DNA from: a virus
Virus record (IMG/VR): IMGVR_UViG_3300044707_000497
Coordinates: 1-62,760 of that record
DNA: 62,760 bases
Reading direction: 5' to 3' (one strand)
Part shown: one piece after another, positions 41,056-51,200 of the stretch
How positions within the stretch are numbered: the first letter of the stretch is position 1
How the letters are laid out: the number at the start of each line of letters is the position of its first letter
Translations under genes and position numbers: made by a program
The notes under the pieces: generated by a model
Database searches by the model: none
The model's input: the letters and a program-made list of their open reading frames with translations, nothing else
Told to the model about the DNA's origin: nothing

Positions 41056-41441
41056 AGACAATACAACACACACCTACTATGAAATTCAAATTTCACGCCA
41101 CTTACGAAGAATACCTCTCACTCGAAGTCGAAGCCGAGTCCTTAGAAGCTGCCCAAGAAATCGCCGAGAAAAGCGATGGCGGCGATTGGAAACATGAAGA
41201 CAGCAGCGATTGGGTAATAGAACACGACCTTACCGAGAACTTAGATACCCAAGTGCAGCGGGCATGGTTAATAGACTTCAAAGCAGAGTTCATGCGCCGA
41301 ACTGGAATCACTTGGGAAGACGCAGGCAATACAGATCAAGACGCACTTGATCGGTATTTCGAGGTCGGGCGTGAGCGGGTCGCAGAAGAAGCGGTCTCAC
41401 AATACATAGAAAAATACGACCTCAACGACATTACCTTATGA
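41052..41441 (+). CDS. Hypothetical protein
   Basis: 129 residues; a second in-frame ATG at 41079 would start at MKFKFHATYEEYLSLEVEAE. It has the recurrent strand-helix start and an acidic helical end (RVAEEAVSQYIEKYDL). Unknown. Confidence 0.62.
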   Translation: MKTIQHTPTMKFKFHATYEEYLSLEVEAESLEAAQEIAEKSDGGDWKHEDSSDWVIEHDLTENLDTQVQRAWLIDFKAEFMRRTGITWEDAGNTDQDALDRYFEVGRERVAEEAVSQYIEKYDLNDITL

Positions 41442-41725
41442 CAACAGACATCATTGGAGAATACCGGTTCGACCTAGGGCAAATCTTTGTCACCCCAGGT
41501 GTGGAAGAACTCATCGACAAAGGACTCTTGCTTGACCTCTACATCGACCGCCACTGGCGGGGCGATTGGGGCAATCTTGACGACGAAGACAAACAAACCA
41601 ACGAAGACGCGGTTCTCCACGGAGACCGCATCCTATCATCATATCAGTCACCAGTCGGGAAGTTTTGGATCATCACCGAAGCCGACCGCTCAACCACCAC
41701 AGCAATCACACCAGACGAATACTGA
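41438..41725 (+). CDS. Conserved small protein of the plasmid/phage accessory type
   Basis: 95 residues. The blocks FDLGQIFVTPGVEELIDKG, RHWRGDWGNLDDEDKQTNED and ILSSYQSPVGKFWIITEADR followed by TTTAITPDEY match a small family widespread on plasmids and phages. Its function is unknown, though it is sometimes mis-annotated as restriction-related. Confidence 0.7.
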   Translation: MTTDIIGEYRFDLGQIFVTPGVEELIDKGLLLDLYIDRHWRGDWGNLDDEDKQTNEDAVLHGDRILSSYQSPVGKFWIITEADRSTTTAITPDEY

Positions 41726-41764
41726 CGCTTGACAGCTACCAAAAAACCAATCAAACAAAATCAA

Positions 41765-41959
41765 ATGCGACACATGTATCCACCAAACCCCGAAAAACTC
41801 GCAGCAGCCGCCCCTGAATTGTTGGCTTTGCTCTACGAAGCAAATCTCACAATGAGCCACATGGCGCTTCTAATCCCCAAAGGGGTAGGCGACGAAGATC
41901 ATTACGAAAAGCTTTACAAAGAAATCCAGCAAGCAATCTCGAAAGTTTACGACAAATGA
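41765..41959 (+). CDS. Small phage protein related to the 'APELL' family
   Basis: 64 residues from ATG 41765; a TTG at 41729 is in frame. KLAAAAPELLALLYEANLTM is the same block as in 39963 and 40199, with a different C-terminus. Confidence 0.6.
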   Translation: MRHMYPPNPEKLAAAAPELLALLYEANLTMSHMALLIPKGVGDEDHYEKLYKEIQQAISKVYDK

Positions 41960-42180
41960 AACCACACGACGACCTTTTAGACATGCTACGCCGCCACGGC
42001 GCAGCTGAATTAGCCGACCGCGTTGATGAGTGTGAACGCGGAACCGTTGGATTAGAAGCCCACGAATGGCGCGACGATCTCGGACAGTCCGTTATTAGCA
42101 GACACAACATCCACGCCGACATGATCGAGGATTTTGAATCCGCCCAGATTGACGGGTTGGATTTTATTATCCGACCATAA
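41956..42180 (+). CDS. Small hypothetical protein
   Basis: 74 residues, MKPHDDLLDMLRRHGAAELA, then DRVDECERGTVGLEAHEW. Compact helical; unknown. Confidence 0.58.
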   Translation: MKPHDDLLDMLRRHGAAELADRVDECERGTVGLEAHEWRDDLGQSVISRHNIHADMIEDFESAQIDGLDFIIRP

Positions 42181-42211
42181 CAAAAAATTCTAAAAAAAAA
42201 GTTTGAACAAG

Positions 42212-42240
42212 TAATAACCGTTCACTGTCTAAATAACCGC
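42212..42240 (+). promoter_or_regulatory. Two TAATAACCGT-type motifs
   Basis: Exact TAATAACCGT at 42212-42221 and AAATAACCGC at 42231-42240, just before the ATG at 42242. An A-rich run (42192-42200) lies upstream. Confidence 0.55.
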
Positions 42241-42241
42241 C

Positions 42242-42721
42242 ATGACATCCACATGCCTACCACCAGCAGCCTACTACCATATCAACCGCAACACTGAATC
42301 AGTGAAGCCAAGATTCAAAGAACCAGTTGACCCTGAGATACAAACAGCCCTTGATGGTCTGGGCGTATGGGTCGGAACCTCCCATGAATGGGAGGCGGCA
42401 TACCGCCTTGTGTTCGGGGAGAAATCCTTTGAAGAGGATTACTCCTGCATCGACTGGGTTGACCCGCTTTCTTGGTCGCACGACGCAGGGCAGTTTCGAG
42501 ACGCTTTCATCATGGCTGATGAGTTTGTCTTTAATATCATGCACCGCCTGTTTCCTTTCCAGCAAAAAGAACTTATCCCCGCGCTCACCTATGTTTTGAT
42601 CGCGAGTAGTTGGAGCCGCAGGAGCCCGCTACCCCGCAACATCGAGGAGCAAGACGCCATAACCCTTTTGAACCGTTTCAGCTATGACAACATGGCTGAC
42701 TGGCTCAAACAACAACACTAA
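42242..42721 (+). CDS. Hypothetical protein
   Basis: 159 residues with HINRNTESVKPRFKEPVDPE, GVWVGTSHEWEAAYRLVFGE and a helical end (FSYDNMADWLKQQH). Aromatic-rich. No family recognised. Confidence 0.62.
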   Translation: MTSTCLPPAAYYHINRNTESVKPRFKEPVDPEIQTALDGLGVWVGTSHEWEAAYRLVFGEKSFEEDYSCIDWVDPLSWSHDAGQFRDAFIMADEFVFNIMHRLFPFQQKELIPALTYVLIASSWSRRSPLPRNIEEQDAITLLNRFSYDNMADWLKQQH

Positions 42722-42732
42722 ACACAAACACA

Positions 42733-42861
42733 ATGAAAAGACTAATCATACTAGCAATCGCTCTTGTAGCAGCAGCTAACTACGACCCTAAACCCGCAAA
42801 GAAAGACACCCCGAAAAAGGTTGTCACCACCAAACAAGGCCCAACTAAATTCACATTCTAA
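42733..42861 (+). CDS. 42-residue membrane or secreted peptide
   Basis: Starts MKRLIILAIALVAAANYD, a short signal or membrane helix, followed by a Lys/Pro/Thr-rich tail. It could be a periplasmic or membrane-anchored peptide. Short, but it fits exactly between its neighbours. Confidence 0.55.
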   Translation: MKRLIILAIALVAAANYDPKPAKKDTPKKVVTTKQGPTKFTF

Positions 42862-42864
42862 ATT

Positions 42865-43131
42865 ATGGAAAATAACCTAAATGAGTTTACCTCACTTGCA
42901 GAAGAAGCAGAAGCTACGCCTTTTGAAGGTTGGGCGGATATACTCACCGTCGGAAAACTGATCGAACTACTTCACGCGCATGACGTAAATACGCCTGTTG
43001 GTTTTACTAATTGGGAAGACGGGGAATGCCACTTCATTACTGGTTTAGAAATCCGACAAGTTGAACCCGACGGGGGAATACTTACGCGAGACATGGAAGG
43101 TGCCTCTCCTAAAGTTCTTGTATTGTGGTAG
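42865..43131 (+). CDS. Small hypothetical protein
   Basis: 88 residues: acidic start, then ADILTVGKLIELLHAHDVNT and PVGFTNWEDGECHFITGLEI, ending PKVLVLW. The pattern LTVgeLi..L.....pV.f....G....I.gI resembles a family of small phage proteins that share it. Function unknown. Confidence 0.65.
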   Translation: MENNLNEFTSLAEEAEATPFEGWADILTVGKLIELLHAHDVNTPVGFTNWEDGECHFITGLEIRQVEPDGGILTRDMEGASPKVLVLW

Positions 43132-43149
43132 AGTGCCCTTGCCATTACT

Positions 43150-43159
43150 TAATAACCGT
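43150..43159 (+). promoter_or_regulatory. TAATAACCGT motif
   Basis: Exact motif 13 nt before the ATG at 43173. Confidence 0.55.
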
Positions 43160-43172
43160 GTAACCATGAAGC

Positions 43173-43436
43173 ATGGCTACATGGAAAGGTAAACAAGTGA
43201 CGCTGAACTCCCCCCGCAAAATAGCGGGGGTGACGCCAGCAGGTAAAAAGAAATCAGTGTTCGTGAAATCCGATAAAGGAAATGTCAAAGTGGTTCACTT
43301 CGGCGACTCCTCTATGTCGGATTTCACGCAGCACCACAACGAGAAGCGCAGAAAGAACTTTCACGCCCGTCACAACTGCGCTGACAAAAAAGACAAAACC
43401 AAAGCTGGTTACTGGGCGTGTAAAAATCTCTGGTGA
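43173..43436 (+). CDS. Conserved phage protein (DUF5872/5754-like)
   Basis: 87 residues, very basic. KKKSVFVKSDKGNVKVVHFG, then HHNEKRRKNFHARHNCADKK and AGYWACKNLW fit a family found across phages and some large viruses, of unknown function. A strong hairpin (CCCCCGC/GCGGGGG, about 43207-43226) lies in the coding sequence near the start and may control translation. Confidence 0.72.
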   Translation: MATWKGKQVTLNSPRKIAGVTPAGKKKSVFVKSDKGNVKVVHFGDSSMSDFTQHHNEKRRKNFHARHNCADKKDKTKAGYWACKNLW

Positions 43437-43615
43437 AATACATTAACCAAAAAAACTGCCGTGAATTTACACTCGAAGCTGCTCACACTCACCGCCCTGC
43501 TCATCCTTTTGATCGTGTCAGTCGAGAATTTCTTGAGCAACTTGATCGAGAAGTTCGCAACCTCATTATTCAGAAAGTGAAAGCCCTCCCGAGCGTCGGG
43601 AAAACAATCAAATGA
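43433..43615 (+). CDS. Small hypothetical protein
   Basis: 60 residues, ATGA-coupled at both ends. HRPAHPFDRVSREFLEQLDR, then NLIIQKVKALPSVGKTIK. Unknown. Confidence 0.55.
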   Translation: MKYINQKNCREFTLEAAHTHRPAHPFDRVSREFLEQLDREVRNLIIQKVKALPSVGKTIK

Positions 43616-43869
43616 AAAGCTACCTACTTGAAGCAATCGCCAAGCATCTCGGCGAACATGACGCCGCACTCGAATACGACAGTGAAGACCGCAAATACCT
43701 GCGGCAACTCTTCGTGCAGCACGCATTCATCTTGAACGCCATCGAGTCGGAGCCCGAGTGTCAGGCCCTCGTTGAAAAAGTGATGACTTCGTTCATAGAA
43801 GCGCAGCGGGTCGAGTTGAAACCTGCCGATGACGAGAGTCCCAAGATCATAACCCCCGACAGGTTTTAA
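43612..43869 (+). CDS. Small hypothetical protein
   Basis: 85 residues: MKSYLLEAIAKHLGEHDAAL, then LRQLFVQHAFILNAIESEPE. Helical and acidic, directly before the putative small terminase, so a packaging accessory is possible. Confidence 0.6.
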   Translation: MKSYLLEAIAKHLGEHDAALEYDSEDRKYLRQLFVQHAFILNAIESEPECQALVEKVMTSFIEAQRVELKPADDESPKIITPDRF

Positions 43870-43870
43870 T

Positions 43871-44425
43871 ATGGGAATGGCTAAACTCAGCCCCGAGGTC
43901 AAGAAGGCCAGGGCAGAAAGAAAGAAACGCAAAGCCCCGCGAGTGGCCGACTGGGTTGCGATCCGCGCCCTCTATTTGGGCGGTATGAAGTCTGAGGAGA
44001 TCGGGCAGAAGTTCGGCGTGACTGGCAACTTGATTCGCGCCCGTGCCCATGACGAGCGGTGGTTTGAGGTCGCCCTAGAACAGACCCCGAGGATGGTTGT
44101 GGACAAGATTATGAAGCAGGAAGCCGAGGCGACCGGAGCCATGCTTACTGAGATATGGGCCGAGCGGGGGAAATTGATTCGGGAAAAAGAATTTCGCATT
44201 GCCGAGAAGGCCGCGACCCACGCGGAGATGATGGATGACACGACGCTCCTCAACAAGATCGACAAGGTCAAAGTTGCTATCGACATGGGCCGTCGCTCCA
44301 CGGGGCTTGATAAAGTCGAAGCCAACCCGAACGCCGTGAACATCGCCGTGCTTGGCGACATCGGGATGTTTGAGAATGAGGCGAACGCCTTTAAAAAGGT
44401 AAAGCCCGTTCAACCCCCAGAGTAG
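43871..44425 (+). CDS. Candidate terminase small subunit
   Basis: 184 residues. A basic start (ARAERKKRKAPR) is followed by an HTH (WVAIRALYLGGMKSEEIGQK, FGVTGNLIRARAHDERW, about 26-65), a long coiled-coil (about 75-125) and a flexible end. HTH plus oligomerising coil is the terminase small-subunit layout. It lies 28 kb from the large subunit and on the opposite strand, which is unusual. A general regulator is the alternative. Confidence 0.55.
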   Translation: MGMAKLSPEVKKARAERKKRKAPRVADWVAIRALYLGGMKSEEIGQKFGVTGNLIRARAHDERWFEVALEQTPRMVVDKIMKQEAEATGAMLTEIWAERGKLIREKEFRIAEKAATHAEMMDDTTLLNKIDKVKVAIDMGRRSTGLDKVEANPNAVNIAVLGDIGMFENEANAFKKVKPVQPPE

Positions 44426-44443
44426 TCAATTTGGTAAACTGGT

Positions 44444-44522
44444 AAGCCGTGAGTGCCACCGAGGACGTTCGGCAATACATCTATGCTACCCCGCCAAGCA
44501 TACCTCAAACCACGGAGGCGGG
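44444..44522 (+). ncRNA. Candidate structured RNA B, second copy
   Basis: AAGCCGTGAGTG (44444-44455) is followed by hairpin CCGA/TCGG, then CCCGCC (44490-44495), CCACGG (44510-44515) and GGCGGG (44517-44522). The two stems are the same as in RNA A at 26255-26367, with different loop sequences. It precedes the secreted repeat protein. No T run follows, so if it terminates or switches it does so differently from RNA A. Confidence 0.62.
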
Positions 44523-44567
44523 AATCCCCCCATTTGCTACACCTCAAAAAGGTGATTTGTTTTAACT

Positions 44568-44981
44568 ATGAAACTACCCACTCTACTCTTCGTTCTCTCA
44601 GCATCCGCTCTCCTCGCTTGGGAGGATGACTGCCTCCTCGACCCCGTCGTGACGAAGGTTGGCGACAACACTTTCTTTTCCACTGGCGGCTCGGCGCTCA
44701 ATGTCGGGCGCAACACTTTCTTCTCCGATGGCGAGTCCGCTACGACCGTAGGGAAAAATACTTTTTTCTCAGACGGCGTGACTGCGACCAAGATCGGGAA
44801 GAACACCTTCTTCTCTGACGGCGATGTTGCGACGACCATCGGCAAAAATACTTTTTTCTCAGACGGGGCGGTTGCAACAAAGATTGGCAAGAACACCTTT
44901 GTTGACGGCGGGGACTGCGCTGAACAGGAACTTGTCATCAAAGCCATCGCGATCCCTGACCTTCTCGGGGAAGACGAATAG
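44568..44981 (+). CDS. Secreted protein with six 15-residue repeats
   Basis: 137 residues. A signal peptide (MKLPTLLFVLSASALLA) is followed by six tandem repeats of consensus ATxIGKNTFFSDGxx (residues about 28-118), probably a small beta-hairpin or solenoid array, and an acidic end. Nothing in the repeats looks catalytic. It is the last plus-strand gene before the convergent late genes. It may act in the periplasm or at the cell surface, for example in superinfection exclusion or lysis; the role is unknown. Confidence 0.75.
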   Translation: MKLPTLLFVLSASALLAWEDDCLLDPVVTKVGDNTFFSTGGSALNVGRNTFFSDGESATTVGKNTFFSDGVTATKIGKNTFFSDGDVATTIGKNTFFSDGAVATKIGKNTFVDGGDCAEQELVIKAIAIPDLLGEDE

Positions 44982-44985
44982 AACA

Positions 44986-45035
44986 TACGACTTTGCAGAG
45001 TTGCCTTACGACTTTGCAGAGTTGCCTTACGACTT
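44986..45035. repeat. 21-bp tandem repeats between convergent genes
   Basis: TACGACTTTGCAGAGTTGCC plus T occurs at 44986-45006 and 45007-45027, with a partial third copy (TACGACTT) from 45028. This is the meeting point of the plus-strand early run and the minus-strand late run. It could be a protein-binding or termination site. No intrinsic terminator is visible in the 44982-45064 gap. Confidence 0.75.
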
Positions 45036-45064
45036 ACGACGCAGCATGCGACATATCGCTTTGC

Positions 45065-45292
45065 TTAGACTTCTTCCCAGCCATCGAACTCCTCTGGAGC
45101 CTTCAGGATAATCTGTTCCTGAATGTCCTCTTCGACTCGGTCTTCGCGTCCGAGGTAGTTGACCTCTCGGTGAAGTTTGACCTTCGCGGCGAGGTCTTGA
45201 AGCGATGAACCCCTGAAGCGAAAACCCGTGGAGGGTTCTTCAAAGTTCCATCCTCCAGGGGGCCATTGATTCGGATTCTTGAGGCGTCTCAT
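45065..45292 (-). CDS. Small conserved-looking protein after the giant gene
   Basis: 75 residues. RRLKNPNQWPPGGWNFEEPS, TGFRFRGSSLQDLAAKVKLH, then EDIQEQIILKAPEEFDGW. This Pro/Gly/aromatic pattern occurs in small phage proteins near structural genes. It overlaps the end of the giant gene by ATGA. It is the last gene of the late run in this window. Confidence 0.65.
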   Translation of the reverse strand: MRRLKNPNQWPPGGWNFEEPSTGFRFRGSSLQDLAAKVKLHREVNYLGREDRVEEDIQEQIILKAPEEFDGWEEV

Positions 45293-48200
45293 AGCGGAGT
45301 GTCCTTGGCTCGTTTGACGGCGGCGTCGGCTGCTTTGATGCGATCCTTGGGAGCGATCTTCTTCGCGGCATCGCTCGGCTCGTATTTCTTGTAGCGCCCG
45401 CTACGAATCATCGCGATGTCCTCCTTGCCGATGCGATTGGCTTTAAGAATTTCCTCGGCCTTCTTCGGAGAGATTTTGCCCAGCCCGATAGCCGCCAGCA
45501 CATCGTCGCGGAAATCAGCGGTGAGGCGGTAGGTCGCGTCGTTGGCTCGTTCGTAGGCATCGGCAATCTGGTCGGGCGAGCGAGTGCCCTTGGAGTTAAA
45601 CTCGCGGGTGAAGAGGGATGAGGCATCGCGGATGTCGCGGCTGAACTTTGAAGCCTTGAATCCAAGAGCCGCTTCGACATCGACCTCGGTGATGCGTTGC
45701 CCTGCTGCCAAGCCGAGGAGTTCGTTGGCGAGATTGTAGGCGCGTCCGCTGTCGCTCACAGCCCCCGCTCCTGCCTTAATGATTCGGCCTGCGGTGTCAA
45801 ATGCCCCAGGGCTGAAAGCCTTCCAAATCCGCTCGGTGGTTTTCGCTGCAATGTTTGCTCCGGTGTCCTGCGGGTTGTAAATCGGGCGTCCGGTGGCGTC
45901 TTGGTTGCGGAGGACATCGACAATCGCTCCGCTGACCAACTGCTCGCTCTTGAATGGACGGATCAATTCGCTTGCCGCCTCCATTGCGCCTCGGGTAATG
46001 CGCTCCATTGCTTCCGCGTCGTCGCGGGCTGTGAGCGAACGCACAAAAGCGCCAGATGCTTTTTTCCAGTAGTCGTAAGGATCGAGGAAACTCACATCCA
46101 CATAGCTCACCTTGCCGTCCTTGTTTTTAGTCAAGAGAAGCTGCGAGTTCTTCTGCCAGTTAGGCAGGAAGCGGCGAAGGCGCTCTTCGTCGTCTCGTCC
46201 AATGCCCGCCAGCGCCATCATGCCAGTTGCCACTGCTCCAGGGCCGAATGCCGCAAACACCATCCCGCGAGCCCTTTTCCAGCCGATAGCCTGTAGCTCT
46301 TTATTGCCTGTTCGATTACCCTCGGTGATCTCGTAGCGGGCGAGCTTCATCAGGTTGATCGAGGTGCGAATGACTTCGGTAGTGAAAGTGATGAATGGAG
46401 CTACAAACGGGAACGCCTTGACCTTATCAAGTGCGGCGGGAGAGAGGCTGTAGGTCGGGCGGATGTCGCGAACGATCTTTGCCGCATGATCTTTGACCTG
46501 TTCGGGGCTCCAGCCTGGCATCGCTTTCGTGTATTTATCGACCTCGGCCATGTAGCCCATGACCTTCCAGAAGTCGTCACTTGAAGCGTAGGCTTTCTGT
46601 GCGGTATCCCATACTGCTCCGGCTGATTTTTGCAGCTTTCCAATCAAGTGATTTGAGAACTGCTCTTCAGTCTTGGAGAAGCGTTTTGCCTCCATGAGTT
46701 GACCAAGCATGTTTCCTACAATCGACTCGCCGATGACACCACGGCGAACGAGTTCCTGCATCTCGTTCATCATCGCCTTTCGGAAATCCGCTTCTTTTGG
46801 GTAGGCGTTAAAGGCGCTGCGGAAGCTCATGTTGAAGGCTGTGCCCATGCGGTCTTTGAGCTTCGGAATGTCGGAGAACCCGAAGTTTCCTGCTGCCACA
46901 TCAAAGAGAATGTTGCCGAGGTTGTTTCGGACTTGCGCGACGGGGGACAGCACGGTCTTCGCCGCCATCGACCAACCCGTGACCTTCGAGAGCGCCCGCA
47001 CCCAAGCGTAATTGTCGGAGACTCCGTTCTGTGGAAACATCTGGTAGAGCGCCTCGACGAGGAGCTTGTCGCCGTGAAGCCCTGCAAGGGGAGCCAGTGA
47101 TTTATTGTTGTCAGAGGAAATTTTCAGGTAGCCCCTAGGGCGGTCTGCTTCAGGGCCGTTGTAGAGCCAGCCTTCTTTTAGGCCCAACCCGCGAAGATCG
47201 GAGAGGAACTGGTGGTTGGCTACGAGAGAGGACATCTTCATCACGCTCTTGGCGTAGTTGATCGTAGGGTCTTCATAGCGGCCCCAGAGGGCTTGAATCT
47301 CGGGGGAGATGTTGCCGCGAGTGTCGAAAATCGAGAGGTCTTTTTGCCCAGGGATGCGCCCGCGCAAGATCACGCTGCCCATGCCGTCTTCGCCGATAGC
47401 GAGGAGGTCGTCTATGGCTTTGTCGATCTGCTCCTGCTTGGCTGTGCCCTTGGTCTGCGCCTGCGCGTCGGCCTTGGAAATAAACCCGCCTTCGCTCTCG
47501 GTCTGGCGGATGAGTTCGGCGGCGTTGCGTTGCTCGATGTTGCGCTTGATAAGACGCTCGGCGGCCTGCATGACCTTGGTGTTTTCCCGCACCTGCTTGG
47601 CCCACTTTTCATTGTCGAAGATTTCGTAGGAGCGGTGGAGGTAGATGCCGAGATTAGCTTCCACGGTCGCAGCCATGCTGGGATCAAGGATGCCCGAATC
47701 TTTGAGCATCGCTGAGTAGTAGGCGATATGTTCGTTCATCTCGCTGACCGCATCGGCTACATTGGCTGGGAGCGCGGCGAGCGCGGCCCGTTGCTTGACC
47801 TTGAATGCCTCGCGGTTCTTGGCGAGGTGGGCGGCTTCCAATGTGTTTGCCTCCTCCTCGTCGATCTCGCGCATCCGGCGCACTTCGGAACGCTGGGCTT
47901 GGGTGAGCGGGTTGTCGAGGTTGCCGAGTGCCGTATTCATTGTCTCGGTTGAGACTTCGACCCCTGACTTCTTGGCGGCTTTGACGGCGCTAACGAGGCG
48001 CGTCGAAAGAGTGTCGATCACGCGGGCGGCGGCTGTGATCTGCTGGCGCGATGCCCGCCACTTGTCGCCCGCCTGTTTGTCGAGCTTGCCATCGGGCGAA
48101 AGCGCCCCGCCTGCCGTGTAAGTCCCGCCGTTAAATGTCGTCTTCGACTCCGCTCCCGTGAGCTTGGCGATCATCTTCATCGCCTCGCCTGCGGGTGACA

Positions 48201-51200
48201 TCGGCGCTTTTGTCATAGCCCATGGCTCGACAAGGATAGCGTCTTCCGGCGCGATATTTTCGGTTGAATACGGCTCAACCGCTTTTCGTTGATCCTCTGT
48301 AAATTCTATTCTTGCCTCTACATCACGGGACTCAATTTCTCCTGCTATTTTTTTGTAAATTTCAAAATTGGCATTCTTGTTCATTACCCACCCAGCACCA
48401 TATTTTTTCTCAGCTTCAAAAACATGTTTGGCGATTGGGTTCTCTATGGTCTCCTTACTTACCCCATATTTTTTGTAGAGGCCGTCTAGTTGTTTTTTTA
48501 AACTATCTACGAGTGACTTTTGACGTGTAACTTCTGCGGCATCTACTTCACGCCCGAAAACGATAAACTTTTTCTTTTTAGGGGTCTCAGCGATAATTTT
48601 TTCTGCTTTTTCAAGCCATGAACTGAGCTGTGTTTTTTCAGCTAACAATTCTGCTATCCTGCGGGAGTTTTGTTTCATCTCCATAGGGACGACTGTTGAA
48701 GGACTGCCCCCCTGCGCAAAGCCCTCGCGGTCTTGTATCCAATGTTGAACTTCGTGCAATAAAGTCGCTAACGAGTCTTTGCTGATTTGGTCGTTTTGAT
48801 CTAATATGACTGAAGAAGATATAACATCTCCGACCCGCAGAGTGCCGTCCGCCAGCCGCTCAAGGGCGACCTTAAACTTTCTCCCCGACTGAATGTTGCC
48901 CCCGATTGGAAAAAATGGAATCTCTTTGGCTTCTGGATAAGCATCGTAGAGAGCCTTGTGGTTAAGGACATCTGCGAGTTTTAAATAACCCCCGCTGCCT
49001 ATTCTCTCCGTAACACTGTCAAGAGAAACACTGCCAAATACTTCTCCGCCAAAAGCTCGTTTAGCTTTTTTCCGGTAATCGTCCATAGAGACAAACCCCG
49101 CCTTGTCGTCAGGTATCTCCCACCGCATCTTGCCATCATACTTTCCAGGGAACCAACCCGTCACTGCGCGAATCTCCTCAGATGTTTTCCCGTCTGCCGC
49201 CATTGCCCTAGCGGCCTCCAAACTGTCGCGCTTAAATTGCGGCATATCCGCTTTCTCTCCTCCGTAAGTCGCACGAGGCGCGGGCACGCCGATCATTTGC
49301 TCCACGGCGCGTTGCACCCCAGCTTCGGTTTGCGGGGTTTGGATGAACGCGAGGACATTGTCGAGCCCTTGGGTGAGGAGGCTGTCGCCGCTTACATCGA
49401 AGCCGTAGATGATGTCTTTGAAGTAGGCGAAAATTTGATCGAGGAGATTGCGGATGTAGCCGCCCTTCTTCGGCAGACCTTGCATTGGCGCGGCTTGCTG
49501 AAGGAAGATTTGAAACTCTGGATTCGTGAGAATCTCGGTGATGAACTCATCCATGTTGGTGAGCCCGTAGAACAAGTCGCCTGGGGCACGGCGAGCTTTA
49601 GCCTGGCTGAGTGTTTGACCTGCTCTCGTGTATCGCCCTAGAGCGAGTCGCTCGGCATGCTTAAAGATTTTCTCCATATCGCGGAAAGCGGCTCGCTCGA
49701 CACGGTTGAGCGGATACCCCTTCTGCGTTTTCCAGAAAAAGACATGGTGCAAGGCTTCGTGAACAATCGTCTGAGCAATGCCGCCTTCGTGGGGGCTGTC
49801 CAAGTTGACGCTAATTCTTCCGCTCTTTGCTTGAGTGCCTGGCTCGTAGAGTCCAGCATATTTTTCAGTGGTCTCCGTGAAGCGCACCTTCGAGAAATCA
49901 AACCCGAGATCAAGGAGCATCTGTGCCACATGGCGAAGTGGCGCGGGAACAGTGTCGTCGCCCGCAATGTTCGAGAGCATCTTTGGCACATCCTGCATGT
50001 AACCCATCTCGATCTCATTCGGTGTCAGGATTCCTTCGTCAATGAGCTTGTCGTAATCTTCTTCAGTGATTCCGTTGTAGAAAAGAATGTCCGATACGTT
50101 AGCGGCACGAAGATCAGCTTGGTCTTGATCGGCTTGATCTTGGTTTTTAGCTCTGATGATTCGCGGCTTTGCTGCTGGGCTCTGAACTTTTTGAAACTCT
50201 ACCGCATTTCCGTTTTCGTCCGTGTCGAACGAATAAACGGGGTAGCGGTTAATCAACTCCGAAAGCTCTTCGCGGATAGCGTCATCTTCTGTAATCGAAG
50301 GTTTAACTTCTGTTTCAAAGTCTGTTCCTCGAAAATAGGCTCTTTCAGCTTGATCTCTTTTTTGTTCTGCGGCTTTTAATTCTTGTCCCAGTTCTTGAGA
50401 TACCCTTCCAGTGTCGGCTCCTTGTTCATTGACTCGCGACAAGACCGCTCGATAATTAGATTTAGCCTGGTCCCAGTCGCTTTCTAATTTTGTCACCCGC
50501 TCAAGTGACCTGTCTATATCTTCTTGGGTGACGCCAGGTTGTCCATACCCATCTCTATCGACTAAAATTTCTACGATACGAGGCTTTGACTCTTTTGAAA
50601 TGGTCCCTTCATTGCTGTTATACCCTTTAGACTTATACTCAACTGATTGAGGTTCTATAACTAGAGTAATGCCCCCCGCACCGATTGATTGATTTGGCTT
50701 AGTGCTGTCAATAGTGATGTTGGTTCCGTTACGAATCCCATTCAAAATTTTAGGGATGTCTTCGGCGTCTCTTACAGTATGAAGAACGTGGGGCGTCTTA
50801 AACGCTGCGGGGCTCTGTGGCGCGTCCTCCGATTCCATCTTGCTTTCTTGTTCCAATAACTTCTCAAACGCCGCTTTCTCTGCCGCTATCTCTTCTTCAG
50901 TCTTCGGAAGCTCGGTTGCTTCGCGCATCTCGCGGTTTGTCGGGCGGCCTGCTTTTGCACGCTTTGCTTTTTTAGCCGTGGGCTTGGTTACTTGGTTATT
51001 ACCTTCTGGCTTAACTTCTGCCTCGCCCTGGGGCGCGGGAATCGAACTTTTATCACTCTGGCTTTTCGCAGCCTTGGCTGCGGTCTTTGGCTCCGCTTTG
51101 GCTTCAGCCACTCCACGAACGGCTTTTAGAAGCTCACTCGGGGCAGCTTTATACTTGGTGCCACGGAAGGTGAAGTTCCATGAATCCATGAAGGCTTTTC

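Noticed and set aside
51030-51060. Second T-arm-like string on the minus strand (GTTCGATTCCCGC)
   Set aside because: The 5' side of the T-stem does not pair (AAAAG against CCCGC) and no acceptor or anticodon stem exists; part of a normal protein linker.
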